Positions 1 through 8,111 of a stretch of 64,000 bases of DNA are shown here, in pieces. Source of the stretch: Clostridium sp. BSD9I1 (lineage in GTDB: Bacteria; Bacillota; Clostridia; Clostridiales; Clostridiaceae). The position numbers were made by a program, and so were the translations under genes. The stretch's first letter is position 1. Every line of letters begins with the position of its first letter. The notes beneath the pieces are model-generated. The model worked only from the letters and a program-made list of their open reading frames with translations, did not search any database and was not told the origin of the DNA. The DNA is taken from positions 1 through 64,000 of the forward strand of contig NZ_FYAM01000004.1 of assembly GCF_900185645.1 (NCBI RefSeq), written 5' to 3'.

Positions 1-116
1 AGATTTCCCATAGCGTAAGCTAGTAAGACCCCTTGAAGAACACAAGGTTGATAGGTCAGAGGTGTAAGTGCAGTAATGCATTCAGCTGACTGATACTAAT
101 AGGTCGAGGGCTTGAT
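1..116 (+). rRNA. 23S ribosomal RNA, 3' end (partial)
   Basis: The window opens inside the last part of a 23S rRNA. The 3' end is recognisable by the conserved stretch GACTGATACTAATAGGTCGA followed by GGGCTTGA, which closes the terminal helix of bacterial 23S rRNA. The 5' part lies outside the window. A 5S rRNA follows about 55 bases later, the standard rrn order. The exact 3' end is uncertain by a few bases. Confidence 0.95.
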
Positions 117-169
117 CTAGAATTTTATTACTCTGTGCAATTTTGAAAGAACATAGTTCTTTCTATATA

Positions 170-285
170 TCTGGTGATTATGGCTTGAAGGTAACACCCG
201 TACCCATTCCGAACACGAAGGTTAAGCTTCAAAGCGCCAATGGTACTGCCGGGGAGGCCCGGTGGGAGAGTAGGTCGTTGCCAGG
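170..285 (+). rRNA. rrf: 5S ribosomal RNA
   Basis: About 116 bases carry the hallmark 5S segments: CCCATTCCGAACACGAAGGTTA in loop B/C (here read as CCCATTCCGAACACGAAGG), the GCCGGGGAGGCCCGG helix and GGGAGAGTAGG near the 3' end. The ends (TCTGGTGATT and GTTGCCAGG) pair to form helix I. It is the last gene of the rRNA operon and is followed at once by an intrinsic terminator. Confidence 0.95.
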
Positions 286-288
286 TAG

Positions 289-321
289 GAAACACATCAG
301 TTAATCTGATGTGTTTTTTAG
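289..321 (+). terminator. Intrinsic terminator of the rRNA operon
   Basis: AACACATCAG (291-300) pairs with CTGATGTGTT (305-314) and is followed by a T run, directly after the 5S gene. Confidence 0.9.
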
Positions 322-390
322 TTTTTTGTTGTCACTTTAAAGCCGCTGGGTATATAATATTTATACTAATATATGCTGGGAGTGATTTTA

Positions 391-1128
391 TTGAATAGCA
401 CTGAAAAGTTAAAAGAGATTATTAAAAATAGTTCCAATATAGTATTTTTTGGAGGAGCAGGTGTTTCTACTGAAAGCAATATACCAGATTTTAGGTCTTC
501 ACAGGGACTTTATGAGATAAAGAATAACTATAAGTATTCTCCAGAGGTAATGTTAAGCCATAGTTTTTTTAAAAAACATACAGATGAGTTTTTCAAGTTT
601 TATAAGGAAAAGATGATATATAGAAATGCTAAACCTAACAAGGCACATTATAGTTTAGCTAAATTAGAGGAGTTAGGAAAACTAAAGGCTGTTATAACTC
701 AAAATATAGATGGATTACATCAAGAGTCAGGTTCCAAAAATGTTATAGAACTTCATGGGAGTGTACATAGAAATTATTGTACTAAATGCAAAAAAAGTTT
801 TGATTTAGATCATGTAATGAACTCTGACCAAGTAATTCCACATTGTGATGAGTGTGGTTCTATTGTAAAGCCAGATGTAGTTTTATATGAAGAGGCTTTA
901 AATATGGATGTTATAAATAAGGCGATATATCATGTAAGAAATGCAGAAGTACTTATAATAGGGGGAACATCTTTAGTCGTGTATCCAGCAGCCAGCTTAG
1001 TTCAATATTTTAATGGAAAGCATCTTATATTAATTAATAAGACAACAACTGATTATGATAATAGAGCATCCTTAGTTATATATGATAGTATAGGTAAGAT
1101 ATTAGGTGAAGTAATAGAAGAGGTGTAA
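391..1128 (+). CDS. NAD-dependent protein deacetylase, Sir2 family
   Basis: This is a sirtuin of about 245 residues, a cytoplasmic enzyme that removes acyl groups from lysines using NAD and yields nicotinamide and O-acetyl-ADP-ribose. Visible motifs, in order, are GGAGVSTESNIPDFRS (NAD-binding), TQNIDGLH, the catalytic histidine in ELHGS, and a structural zinc site made of two Cys pairs (YCTKC and HCDECG). GGTSLVVYPAA closes the Rossmann fold. The start is taken as TTG at 391 because GGGAGTG lies 7-8 bases upstream; an ATG at 373 in the same frame would overlap this ribosome binding site. The gene stands alone between the rRNA operon and tRNA-Cys. Family is certain; the substrate is unknown. 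Confidence 0.93.
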   Translation: MNSTEKLKEIIKNSSNIVFFGGAGVSTESNIPDFRSSQGLYEIKNNYKYSPEVMLSHSFFKKHTDEFFKFYKEKMIYRNAKPNKAHYSLAKLEELGKLKAVITQNIDGLHQESGSKNVIELHGSVHRNYCTKCKKSFDLDHVMNSDQVIPHCDECGSIVKPDVVLYEEALNMDVINKAIYHVRNAEVLIIGGTSLVVYPAASLVQYFNGKHLILINKTTTDYDNRASLVIYDSIGKILGEVIEEV

Positions 1129-1152
1129 TTTATAAATACCATCTAAAAGTTG

Positions 1153-1181
1153 TTGACAAGTGAGCATTTAGATGGTATCAT
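1153..1181 (+). promoter_or_regulatory. Sigma-A type promoter of tRNA-Cys
   Basis: TTGACA (1153-1158), 17 bases, then TATCAT (1176-1181), which would start transcription about 18 bases upstream of the tRNA. The promoter overlaps an inverted repeat (ATACCATCTAAA at 1136-1147 with TTTAGATGGTAT at 1167-1178) that lies just after the sirtuin stop and may act as its terminator. Confidence 0.6.
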
Positions 1182-1205
1182 TTATAAGTAACGTAAATGA
1201 TATAT

Positions 1206-1280
1206 GGCGCTATGGCCAAGTGGTAAGGCAAAGGTCTGCAAAACCTTTATTCCCCGGTTCAAATCCGGGTGGCGCCTCCA
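1206..1280 (+). tRNA. tRNA-Cys (anticodon GCA), CCA encoded
   Basis: A 75-base cloverleaf. The acceptor stem GGCGCTA pairs with TGGCGCC, the discriminator is T, and CCA is encoded in the DNA. The anticodon loop CTGCAAA contains GCA, and the T-arm has GGTTCAAATCC. Confidence 0.96.
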
Positions 1281-1286
1281 TAGAAG

Positions 1287-1316
1287 AATCCCAATCAATA
1301 TGATTGGGATTTTTTA
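1287..1316 (+). terminator. Intrinsic terminator of tRNA-Cys
   Basis: AATCCCAATCA (1287-1297) pairs with TGATTGGGATT (1301-1311), followed by a T tract. Confidence 0.85.
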
Positions 1317-1320
1317 TTTA

Positions 1321-1358
1321 AAGATATGTTTTAATATTATTAAAACATATCTTTTTTA
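1321..1358. terminator. Hairpin at the 3' end of the CorA-like gene
   Basis: A 16-bp perfect inverted repeat (1321-1336 and 1338-1353) with a one-base centre and a T6 run on the plus strand. The last codons and the stop of the minus-strand CorA-like gene lie inside it, so it probably serves both directions; the U tract is better on the plus strand. Confidence 0.6.
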
Positions 1359-2290
1359 TTAAGAATAATTATAGCAATTAGTGATATAAAACTCATTATT
1401 GCAAATACTGCCCAAAATCCGTAAGCATACTGACCAAATGGAACACCACCTACATTCATACCAAACATACCAGAAATCATATTTGGAATGGACATTACTA
1501 TAGTTACAGAAGCTAATAACTTCATCACAATATTTAAGTTATTAGAAATTACCGAAGCAAAGAAATCCATGGTTCCTGTAAGTATATTACTATAGATATT
1601 AGCCATTTCTATTGCCTGCTTATTTTCTATAATAACATCTTCTAATATGTCTTGATCCTCTGGATATTTTTGCATTATTTCTAACTTTAACATTTTTTCT
1701 AAGGTTATTTCATTGGATTTTAATGAAGTTGAAAAATATACTAGAGATTTTTCCAGAGAGAGCAATTGAATTAGTTCTTTATTCTTCATAGATTTATGAA
1801 GTCTTTTTTCAACCATTGAGCTTTTTTTATCTATTTGCCTTAGGTAAATTAAATAATAACCTGCAATTTTATATAATATTTGAAGTATAAATCTTGAGCG
1901 TTTAAAGGTGAAGAAAGACTTTACTTTACCATCTATAAAATCAAGTAGTATTTTACTATTTTTAAGGCAAATTGTTATAAGCATAGTTTCTGTGTGTATT
2001 ATAGCTAGTGGATAGGTATCATAGGTTAATGAATTCTCTTCCATTTCAGTAAATGGAATATCTAAGAGAAGTAATATATTTTTATTTTCATCACTATCTA
2101 TACGAGATGTTTCTTCATCATCCATTGCTGCTCTTAAGAATTCTATGGATATATTAGCCTTTTTAGAAATTAACAATAACTCTTGATCTGATGGAGCAAC
2201 AATATTTACCCAACATCCTGGTTCTATATTCTCTAATTGATGTAAGGTACACATGTTGTTTTCCTCAGAAGTTTTGTATATTGATATCAT
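1340..2290 (-). CDS. CorA-family divalent cation transporter
   Basis: This is a 316-residue inner-membrane channel of the CorA (2-TM-GxN) family, which moves Mg2+ or related cations. The N-terminal two thirds form the cytoplasmic funnel with long helices (roughly residues 120-250). The C-terminus has two membrane helices (about 255-280 and 289-309) joined by the signature GMN in SGMFGMNVGGVPF. The last residues are a basic tail (NKKDMF). AAGGAGGG precedes the ATG. It is monocistronic and convergent with tRNA-Cys. The family is clear; the GMN motif fits Mg2+/Co2+/Ni2+ uptake, but the physiological ion cannot be told, and efflux members exist in this superfamily. Confidence 0.9.
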   Translation of the reverse strand: MISIYKTSEENNMCTLHQLENIEPGCWVNIVAPSDQELLLISKKANISIEFLRAAMDDEETSRIDSDENKNILLLLDIPFTEMEENSLTYDTYPLAIIHTETMLITICLKNSKILLDFIDGKVKSFFTFKRSRFILQILYKIAGYYLIYLRQIDKKSSMVEKRLHKSMKNKELIQLLSLEKSLVYFSTSLKSNEITLEKMLKLEIMQKYPEDQDILEDVIIENKQAIEMANIYSNILTGTMDFFASVISNNLNIVMKLLASVTIVMSIPNMISGMFGMNVGGVPFGQYAYGFWAVFAIMSFISLIAIIILNKKDMF

Positions 2291-2614
2291 GTTATCCCTC
2301 CTTATGCTGAAATCTAGTTGTAATTATATTATAACTAAAAGTTAAGTTATGTCTATAACCTAATGTCATAATGAATAAATTTATTCATTTAAGTGTCAAT
2401 AAGAAACTTTTAATTCATAAAAAATATTAAACTCTATAGATAAGCTTAGCATATTCAAGTTAATATGTACAACTCTATATCATGCTAACATAGTTGTCCT
2501 ATATGACAATTTAAGAATAATTATAGCGTAATATGGACATGGATTAAACTTTAAATCCCTAGTATAATCTGTATGTTAAATCAATTAAGAGGACAAAGTG
2601 TATGGAGGTTTATT
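2291..2614. other. Intergenic region between divergent genes
   Basis: About 320 AT-rich bases separate the CorA-like gene (minus) from the next gene (plus). They must hold both promoters, but I see no convincing paired -35/-10 boxes, no strong inverted repeat and no short gene. Confidence 0.4.
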
Positions 2615-3097
2615 ATGGGCAATATGCATAAAGAAACAATTTGTAGAAGAAAACTTGCTTCTTTAATTAAATTGTTTACTTTAATCTTAATAGTATTGTT
2701 CTTTACTGAAGTAATTGAAGGATTGTATATAGGCAGTATGTTGATTGTGCTTACAGGTGCTTTAGTTACATTAGTTTTAGTGTTAGAAGTAACAAAATGT
2801 AGAGTTAGATATACCTATTCATTAATAGCAGATCAATTTATAATTCATAGGATTAAGGGTAATGATGATAAGGTAGTTGAAAATATAAAAGTTAAGGATA
2901 TCGAATATATAGAAAAGCAAAAAACTATTAATATAACAACTATAAATAATAAGAAGTATATATGTTCCCTATTAAATTTTAATCCTTATTGTTGCGTTTA
3001 TAGGCAGGGAGATAAATTAAAGAAATTTTACTTTGAGCCTAGTAATAATTTGATTGAAAAGTTAAAGTTTAATAGAAATAAAAGATTAGCCTCATAA
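2615..3097 (+). CDS. Small membrane protein of unknown function
   Basis: I do not recognise a family. The 160-residue protein has a basic N-terminus (KETICRRKLASLIK), two adjacent hydrophobic segments at about residues 17-35 and 39-58 that should cross the membrane as a hairpin, and a cytoplasmic C-terminal part rich in beta-forming residues (about 60-150), ending in a basic tail. That layout resembles small membrane-anchored PH-like proteins, which is only a guess. The start is the ATG at 2615 because GGAGG lies at 2604-2608; an in-frame ATG at 2573 has no ribosome binding site. It shares a terminator with the convergent M20 gene. Confidence 0.65.
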   Translation: MGNMHKETICRRKLASLIKLFTLILIVLFFTEVIEGLYIGSMLIVLTGALVTLVLVLEVTKCRVRYTYSLIADQFIIHRIKGNDDKVVENIKVKDIEYIEKQKTINITTINNKKYICSLLNFNPYCCVYRQGDKLKKFYFEPSNNLIEKLKFNRNKRLAS

Positions 3098-3120
3098 TGA
3101 AGGCTAATCTTTTCGTTTTT
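3081..3120. terminator. Shared bidirectional terminator
   Basis: AAAGATTAGCCT (3081-3092) pairs with AGGCTAATCTTT (3101-3112). The 3' ends of both convergent genes run into the hairpin. Confidence 0.8.
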
Positions 3121-4273
3121 CTAAGGAATTATTAAGTACCTCCCTAGATTCTTGAAGTAAGGTTTCCTTTTGTATAATATCTATTGCAGTAAAAGCTAAG
3201 GCATGAGATGCTTTTAATGCTATGTTTTTAGCAAAGTCAGATATAGTTGCTAGAGCAAATTCTTTAGATGAATATTTAATACTATTATCTTGTACTATAG
3301 ATATATAAGGATGTATACATGGAACTGAATGACTAACAGTACCTAAACTAAGACCGGAATAAGTATCCTTGGGCCCTTGAATGTCTATAATACCTGCTTC
3401 TTTTAGGTTATGGGAGAATAACCTCGATAATGTGGAATTGGTAATAAGCTCATCATAGGGTATTTCATAAATAGAACACTCAGCATTTATATTCATAATT
3501 TCACCCAGACACTTAGAAAGTGAGCGAATTTTATATTCAACAGCTTCAGCGTAGTGCATTTTTGTAGCTCTTATATAAAATTTTGATTCAGCTTCATTAG
3601 GAAGCAAGTGAGGATCCTTGCCACCCTGAACTATAACCCCATCAATACTGCAGGCAGGACCGAAACCCTTTGATAATATGTTCAGTGAGTTAAAGGTGAG
3701 CATACAAGCATCTAAGGCAGAATAATTACCCTTTCGCCTGTAACTTAATCCATAGTCGCTTTTATAATTTATTTTTAGTGGAATAAGTGCCATAGAAGTG
3801 CCGCTTTCAGCTGTAATTATATCTGGATGTGCAACTAGCACCACATCAATATCTTCAAATATACCCTGTTTTGCCATTGTAACTTTAGAACCACCTAAAA
3901 ACTCACCTGGGCAGCCAAGAACTATTATGCTTCCTCCAAGTTTTGATATTACCTTTGATAGCCCTAGTGCTGCGCCCGTGGATATAGCAGATAACAAATT
4001 GTGGCCAGTTATATGACCAAGATCCTTTACTGCATCATATTCGCATATAAAACAAATTTTTGGATGACCGCTTCCAATCTCAGCTGAAAAAGCAGTAGGC
4101 ATGCCTATAATATTTTTTTTAACCTTAAACCCAAATCTCTCATAAATATTGCATAGGTACTCACAAGAGCTATATTCTTTAAAACTTTCTTCAGGATTGT
4201 TATATAAATAGGAACTAATTTCAAATAGATCTTCTTTTATGGATTCTAAGTAACCAATAATTTCTTGTTTCAT
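3104..4273 (-). CDS. M20-family metallopeptidase / amidohydrolase (AbgB/PM20D2-like), altered metal site
   Basis: This 389-residue protein belongs to the M20D branch (amidohydrolases acting on N-acyl amino acids, dipeptides or p-aminobenzoyl-glutamate). Seen: the CEYDAVKDLGHITGHN block at residues 77-92, GCPGEFLGGSK at 120-130, VAHPD near 150, a dimerisation domain in the middle, and SHSVPCIHP near the C-terminus. In typical members these blocks read ACGHN and PAEEG. Here the Cys metal ligand is Thr89 and the second Glu is Phe125, while His87, His91 and Glu124 are kept. Activity may therefore be changed or lost. The gene is monocistronic and has an AAAGGATG ribosome binding site. The family is certain; the substrate is unknown. 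Confidence 0.85.
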   Translation of the reverse strand: MKQEIIGYLESIKEDLFEISSYLYNNPEESFKEYSSCEYLCNIYERFGFKVKKNIIGMPTAFSAEIGSGHPKICFICEYDAVKDLGHITGHNLLSAISTGAALGLSKVISKLGGSIIVLGCPGEFLGGSKVTMAKQGIFEDIDVVLVAHPDIITAESGTSMALIPLKINYKSDYGLSYRRKGNYSALDACMLTFNSLNILSKGFGPACSIDGVIVQGGKDPHLLPNEAESKFYIRATKMHYAEAVEYKIRSLSKCLGEIMNINAECSIYEIPYDELITNSTLSRLFSHNLKEAGIIDIQGPKDTYSGLSLGTVSHSVPCIHPYISIVQDNSIKYSSKEFALATISDFAKNIALKASHALAFTAIDIIQKETLLQESREVLNNSLEKRKD

Positions 4274-4424
4274 AATATATTACACCATCCTTTAAAATTC
4301 AATATATATTATTTCCTAAAAATTTATATATATTTATGTGGACAAAATAAATTTGGACAATGTAGTGAATAAAATATATTATGAGAGGCAATAATTAAGG
4401 CAAGAAATCTTAAGGGGGATATTT

Positions 4425-4637
4425 ATGAAAAAATTACATTGTATAATATGCGGAAAGCCTCTAGGTAATGGTATAATGATAAATGGAAATGGTGTTTGTT
4501 TAGATTGTGAGAAAAGAATAATTAGTACTGATATGAATACAGATTTTTATAGATACTATAAGAACTGTATAAGAAAATATATGATATACCCTATGATAAG
4601 AGGAGAGGATAATAATTGTCAAAATTACCACTTGTAG
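4425..4637 (+). CDS. csfB: Anti-sigma factor CsfB/Gin-like (inhibitor of sigma-G)
   Basis: A 70-residue protein with two Cys pairs, CIICG near residue 6 and CLDCEKR near residue 27, the zinc-binding pattern of Gin (CsfB), which holds sigma-G inactive until forespore engulfment in Bacillus. AAGGGGG precedes the ATG. The 3' end overlaps the start of the downstream decarboxylase by 22 bases. In Bacillus csfB lies immediately upstream of the same yaaO-tmk-yaaQ block, which supports the call. Similarity was judged by eye from cysteine spacing and gene order. Confidence 0.75.
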   Translation: MKKLHCIICGKPLGNGIMINGNGVCLDCEKRIISTDMNTDFYRYYKNCIRKYMIYPMIRGEDNNCQNYHL

Positions 4638-6037
4638 AAGGGGTTTTAAGTTATGTAAAGGAAAATAATGCTTCATTTTGTATGCCTGGACATAAAAATG
4701 GCCGGGGTTTTTTAGCCACTGATATAGGAAATGAAATGGCAAGCTTAATTATAAATTGTGATATTACCGAAGTAGACGGTTTAGATAATCTTCACAATGC
4801 TGAAGGAATTATAAAGGAGGCAGAAGACCTCCTATCACAATTATATAATAGCAAAAGATCCCACTTTTTAGTTAATGGAAGTACTAGCGGAAATTTAATA
4901 ATGATATTTTCCGCACTCCAAGAAGGCGATAAAGTAATAGTAGATAGAAATTGTCATAAATCTGTTTATAATGGAATTATTTTAAGAAAGCTAAATCCAA
5001 TATATGTAGGAAGTAAACTTCATAAGGAATTTAATTTGCCAGTATGTATGGATATGGAAGAATTAAAAGGAGCTATAGAACAAAATACAGATGCTAAAGC
5101 TATAATTCTAACATATCCAAATTATTATGGTATAGCTTGTGATTTGAAATCAATAACCCTTATGGCAAAAGAAAATAATATGTATTTATTAGTAGATTCA
5201 GCTCATGGAGCACATTATGGTATTCATGAAAAATTACCAACTAATGCAGTACATTTAGGAGCTGATATGGTAGTTATGAGTTGTCATAAAACGTTGCCGA
5301 GTTTTACTCAAACTTCATATTTACATATAAATAATAGTAAGCTGATAGATAAGGCTCAGTTCTATTTTACTATATTTAATAGTACAAGCCCTTCTTATAT
5401 GCTTATGGCATCTATGGATTATGCGAGATATTATATGCAAAGTTATGGAAAGGAAGCATATAGTAACTTGATTAATTTATCTAATAAGTATAAAGAAAAG
5501 CTAAAAAGGTTAAATTATCTGCGTATATTAGAGGATAAGGATTTAGGTATATATGAGTGCAATTTAGATACAACTCGTTATGTTATAAACTTTAAAAACA
5601 ATGTAAGTGGAAATTTAGTTTTAAATTATTTAAGAAAAAATCGTATACAGGCGGAAATGAGTGACTTATATAATATAGTCCTTATATTTTCACCATTTAA
5701 TACTGAAGAAGAGTTTCAACATCTTTATGAAGTACTTTCGACGATGCCATATAAAGAATTTCTTATGAAAGATGTGCCATTGCTATCATATGAGATTCCA
5801 AAGGCATATATGGCACCATACGAGAGCTTAGATAAAGATAAAAAACTGATAAAAATAGAAAATTCAGAAGGACATATATGCGGGGAAAGCATCATACCAT
5901 ATCCCCCAGGAGTACCGATTCTAATGGCAGGGGAGTTAATAGATAAAGAAGCCATAAATGTGTTAAAATATTATATAGAAAATGATATAGAAGTAATTGG
6001 AGTACAAAATGGATATATAAAAATTTTGCATATGTAA
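4616..6037 (+). CDS. Orn/Lys/Arg decarboxylase family protein (YaaO-like)
   Basis: A PLP-dependent fold-type I decarboxylase of 473 residues, shorter than the large inducible enzymes because it lacks the N-terminal wing. FCMPGHKNGRGF near residue 20 and the PLP-lysine motif SCHKTLPSFTQTS (about 221-233) are diagnostic; DSAHGAHYG carries the Asp that contacts the PLP nitrogen. The C-terminal domain ends with the family's YPPGVP segment. The start is TTG at 4616, preceded by AGGAGAGG at 4601-4608. It overlaps csfB and is followed by tmk, as in the Bacillus yaaO-tmk pair. It probably makes a polyamine from arginine, lysine or ornithine; which one is not visible. Confidence 0.9.
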   Translation: MSKLPLVEGVLSYVKENNASFCMPGHKNGRGFLATDIGNEMASLIINCDITEVDGLDNLHNAEGIIKEAEDLLSQLYNSKRSHFLVNGSTSGNLIMIFSALQEGDKVIVDRNCHKSVYNGIILRKLNPIYVGSKLHKEFNLPVCMDMEELKGAIEQNTDAKAIILTYPNYYGIACDLKSITLMAKENNMYLLVDSAHGAHYGIHEKLPTNAVHLGADMVVMSCHKTLPSFTQTSYLHINNSKLIDKAQFYFTIFNSTSPSYMLMASMDYARYYMQSYGKEAYSNLINLSNKYKEKLKRLNYLRILEDKDLGIYECNLDTTRYVINFKNNVSGNLVLNYLRKNRIQAEMSDLYNIVLIFSPFNTEEEFQHLYEVLSTMPYKEFLMKDVPLLSYEIPKAYMAPYESLDKDKKLIKIENSEGHICGESIIPYPPGVPILMAGELIDKEAINVLKYYIENDIEVIGVQNGYIKILHM

Positions 6038-6056
6038 ATTTAATTTGGAGGAATAT

Positions 6057-6749
6057 ATGTTAAAAAGTGAGATGTATAAGGGAAAACTAGTAGTGCTTGA
6101 GGCAGGAGACGGTAGCGGTAAAGCTACGCAAACCAATAAATTATATGAAAGATTGCTTAAAGAAGGATATAAGGTATTAAAAATAGAATACCCTAATTAT
6201 AAAAGTAATTCATCAGCACTTATAAAGATGTATTTAAATGGAGAGTTTGGTCAAAATCCAGAAGATATAAATGCCTATGCAGCATCTACTTTTTATGCAG
6301 TAGATAGATATGCGTCATTTAAAAAGGAATGGGAACAGTTTTATAAAGAGGGAGGCATAGTACTCGCAGATAGATATACTACCTCTAATATGGTACACCA
6401 AGCATCTAAAATAAATGATATAAGTGAAAAGGAAAAGTTTTTAGATTGGCTATGGGAGTTAGAGTTTAAATTAATGGGGCTACCAGTGCCAGATAAAGTA
6501 TTGTTCTTAGATATGCCGCCTGAATATAGCTTTAAGCTTATGATGGAGAGAAAAAATAAGTTTACAGGGAACAAAGAAAAGGATATACATGAAAGAAATA
6601 ATAGTTATCTTATACAATCTTATAATAATGCCTGTTATATTGCAGACAAGTATAATTGGGATAAAATTAAATGTGTAGAAAACGAAAGTATAAAGACCAT
6701 AGATGAAATTCATGAAAGTATATATAAATCATTAACAGAAATAATTTAA
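6057..6749 (+). CDS. tmk: Thymidylate kinase
   Basis: About 230 residues of a P-loop nucleotide kinase that phosphorylates dTMP to dTDP. The Walker A loop is EAGDGSGKATQ near residue 17, the DR(Y/H) motif appears as ADRYTTSNM (about 106-114), and FLDMPPEYS and a short LID region with Lys/Arg residues follow. The motif reads EAGDGSGKATQ rather than the usual EGxDGxGKTTQ, so a broader deoxynucleoside monophosphate kinase activity is possible. ATG 6057 is preferred because GGAGG lies at 6047-6051; TTG 6045 would overlap that site. Gene order csfB-decarboxylase-tmk-darA-holB matches Bacillus. Confidence 0.88.
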   Translation: MLKSEMYKGKLVVLEAGDGSGKATQTNKLYERLLKEGYKVLKIEYPNYKSNSSALIKMYLNGEFGQNPEDINAYAASTFYAVDRYASFKKEWEQFYKEGGIVLADRYTTSNMVHQASKINDISEKEKFLDWLWELEFKLMGLPVPDKVLFLDMPPEYSFKLMMERKNKFTGNKEKDIHERNNSYLIQSYNNACYIADKYNWDKIKCVENESIKTIDEIHESIYKSLTEII

Positions 6750-6818
6750 TATTTCTATAATAATGTTAAAAGGGTATAATAAAGTATATATAATTTTATT
6801 ATGAGGGGGTTGGTATAT

Positions 6819-7148
6819 ATGAAACTTGTAATTGCAGTAGTACAAGATGATGATGCAATAGATCTAGTAGATGTATTAACTGAAGCTAATTATAGGGTAA
6901 CAAAGCTTGCAACAACAGGAGGCTTTCTAAAGTCAGGAAATACTACTTTAATGATAGGTGTGGAAAAGGAAAGAGTTGATGAGGTAATAAAAATTATAGA
7001 GGAAGTTTGTAAGACAAGAAAGCAGATTGTGACTTCTCCATCACCTGTGGCAGGCTCTACAGGTGTATATGTACCTTATCCTATAGAAGTTCAAGTAGGT
7101 GGAGCTACAGTATTTGTTATAGATGTAGATAGATTTGAAAAGATCTAA
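6819..7148 (+). CDS. darA: Cyclic-di-AMP receptor (PII-like, DarA/PstA)
   Basis: A 109-residue PII-like protein. MKLVIAVVQDDDA starts the first beta strand, and ATTGGFLKSGNTT matches the c-di-AMP-binding T-loop segment of DarA/PstA (YaaQ). It is a cytoplasmic trimer that senses the second messenger; its downstream partners are unknown. ATG 6819 follows GAGGGGG by about 9 bases. It is cotranscribed with holB, whose start lies 15 bases downstream, the same pairing as yaaQ near holB in Bacillus. Confidence 0.92.
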   Translation: MKLVIAVVQDDDAIDLVDVLTEANYRVTKLATTGGFLKSGNTTLMIGVEKERVDEVIKIIEEVCKTRKQIVTSPSPVAGSTGVYVPYPIEVQVGGATVFVIDVDRFEKI

Positions 7149-7163
7149 TGGAGGAATATATAT

Positions 7164-8105
7164 TTGTTATTTAAGGATATTATAGGACATGAAGCTATAA
7201 AGAAACAGATAATGCACTCTATAGATAATGGACGTTTTTCACATGCATCCATTATTACTGGAGAGGATGGATTAGGAAAAAGTTTAATTGCCAGAGATAT
7301 AGCATATGAATTATTGAATAAGGATAGAAATAGACAATGTGTAGATATTATAGAGGCAAGAATTAGTGGAAACAAAAAATCCATGGGAGTAGATGAAATA
7401 GAAAAGTTAATAGAAGAAATTAACTCAAAGCCTTATGAAGGCAATAAAAAAGTAATAATTATATATGAAGCTGATAAGATGACCAATCAAGCTCAAAATG
7501 CTTTTTTAAAGACAATAGAAGAGCCACCAAGTGGAGTATATATTATGCTATTGTGTGAGCATTTAGATTCATTGCTTGATACAATACGTTCTAGATGTCA
7601 AGCCTATAAGTTACATCACTTAACATGTGAAGAAATGGAAAGGTTTATAATAGGTAGGTATTCAAACTTAAATAAAGAAGAAGTGCATTCTATGATGGCA
7701 TTTAGTGACTGCATTCCAGGAAGAGCAGAAAAGTACATTGAAGATAAGTCTTTAAAGGAAATAAGAAGTTTAGCCTTAGATATACTATTAAATATAAAAG
7801 GTAAGGATTTTGATATATGGCATTATGAAGATATACTTGTAAAGTATAAAGGTCAGTGGAATGAAGCGCTTACGTGGTTTTTTTCCTTTATAAGAGACTC
7901 TTTGATATATAAAGAAATAAATAATATAGATATGATTATTAATGTAGATAAGATAGAGGACATAAAGAAGTTATCTGAAATGTTTTCTTTTAATGAGTTA
8001 AATGATATTATAGATATAATAAAATCTACAAGGGTTAAACTTGAGAAAAATGTAAATGTAGGATTAGTATTTGAATCAATGCTACTTGATATACAGGAGG
8101 TATAA
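7164..8105 (+). CDS. holB: DNA polymerase III subunit delta'
   Basis: A 313-residue clamp-loader subunit. GEDGLGKSLIA is a modified Walker A near residue 33, EADKMTNQAQNAFLKTIEEPP is the conserved AAA+ sensor/Walker B segment (quoted in part: NAFLKTIEEPP), and SRCQAY carries the SRC motif. The zinc-binding Cys cluster usual between Walker A and B is missing; the stretch after DIAYELLNK is short and has a single Cys. The start is TTG at 7164 with GGAGG at 7150-7154. It lies between darA and ricT in the conserved order. Confidence 0.88.
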   Translation: MLFKDIIGHEAIKKQIMHSIDNGRFSHASIITGEDGLGKSLIARDIAYELLNKDRNRQCVDIIEARISGNKKSMGVDEIEKLIEEINSKPYEGNKKVIIIYEADKMTNQAQNAFLKTIEEPPSGVYIMLLCEHLDSLLDTIRSRCQAYKLHHLTCEEMERFIIGRYSNLNKEEVHSMMAFSDCIPGRAEKYIEDKSLKEIRSLALDILLNIKGKDFDIWHYEDILVKYKGQWNEALTWFFSFIRDSLIYKEINNIDMIINVDKIEDIKKLSEMFSFNELNDIIDIIKSTRVKLEKNVNVGLVFESMLLDIQEV

Positions 8106-8111
8106 TCATAT

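Noticed and set aside
3798-4016. A 72-codon ORF on the plus strand inside the M20 gene
   Set aside because: Antisense shadow of a clear coding frame; no ribosome binding site and unnatural composition.
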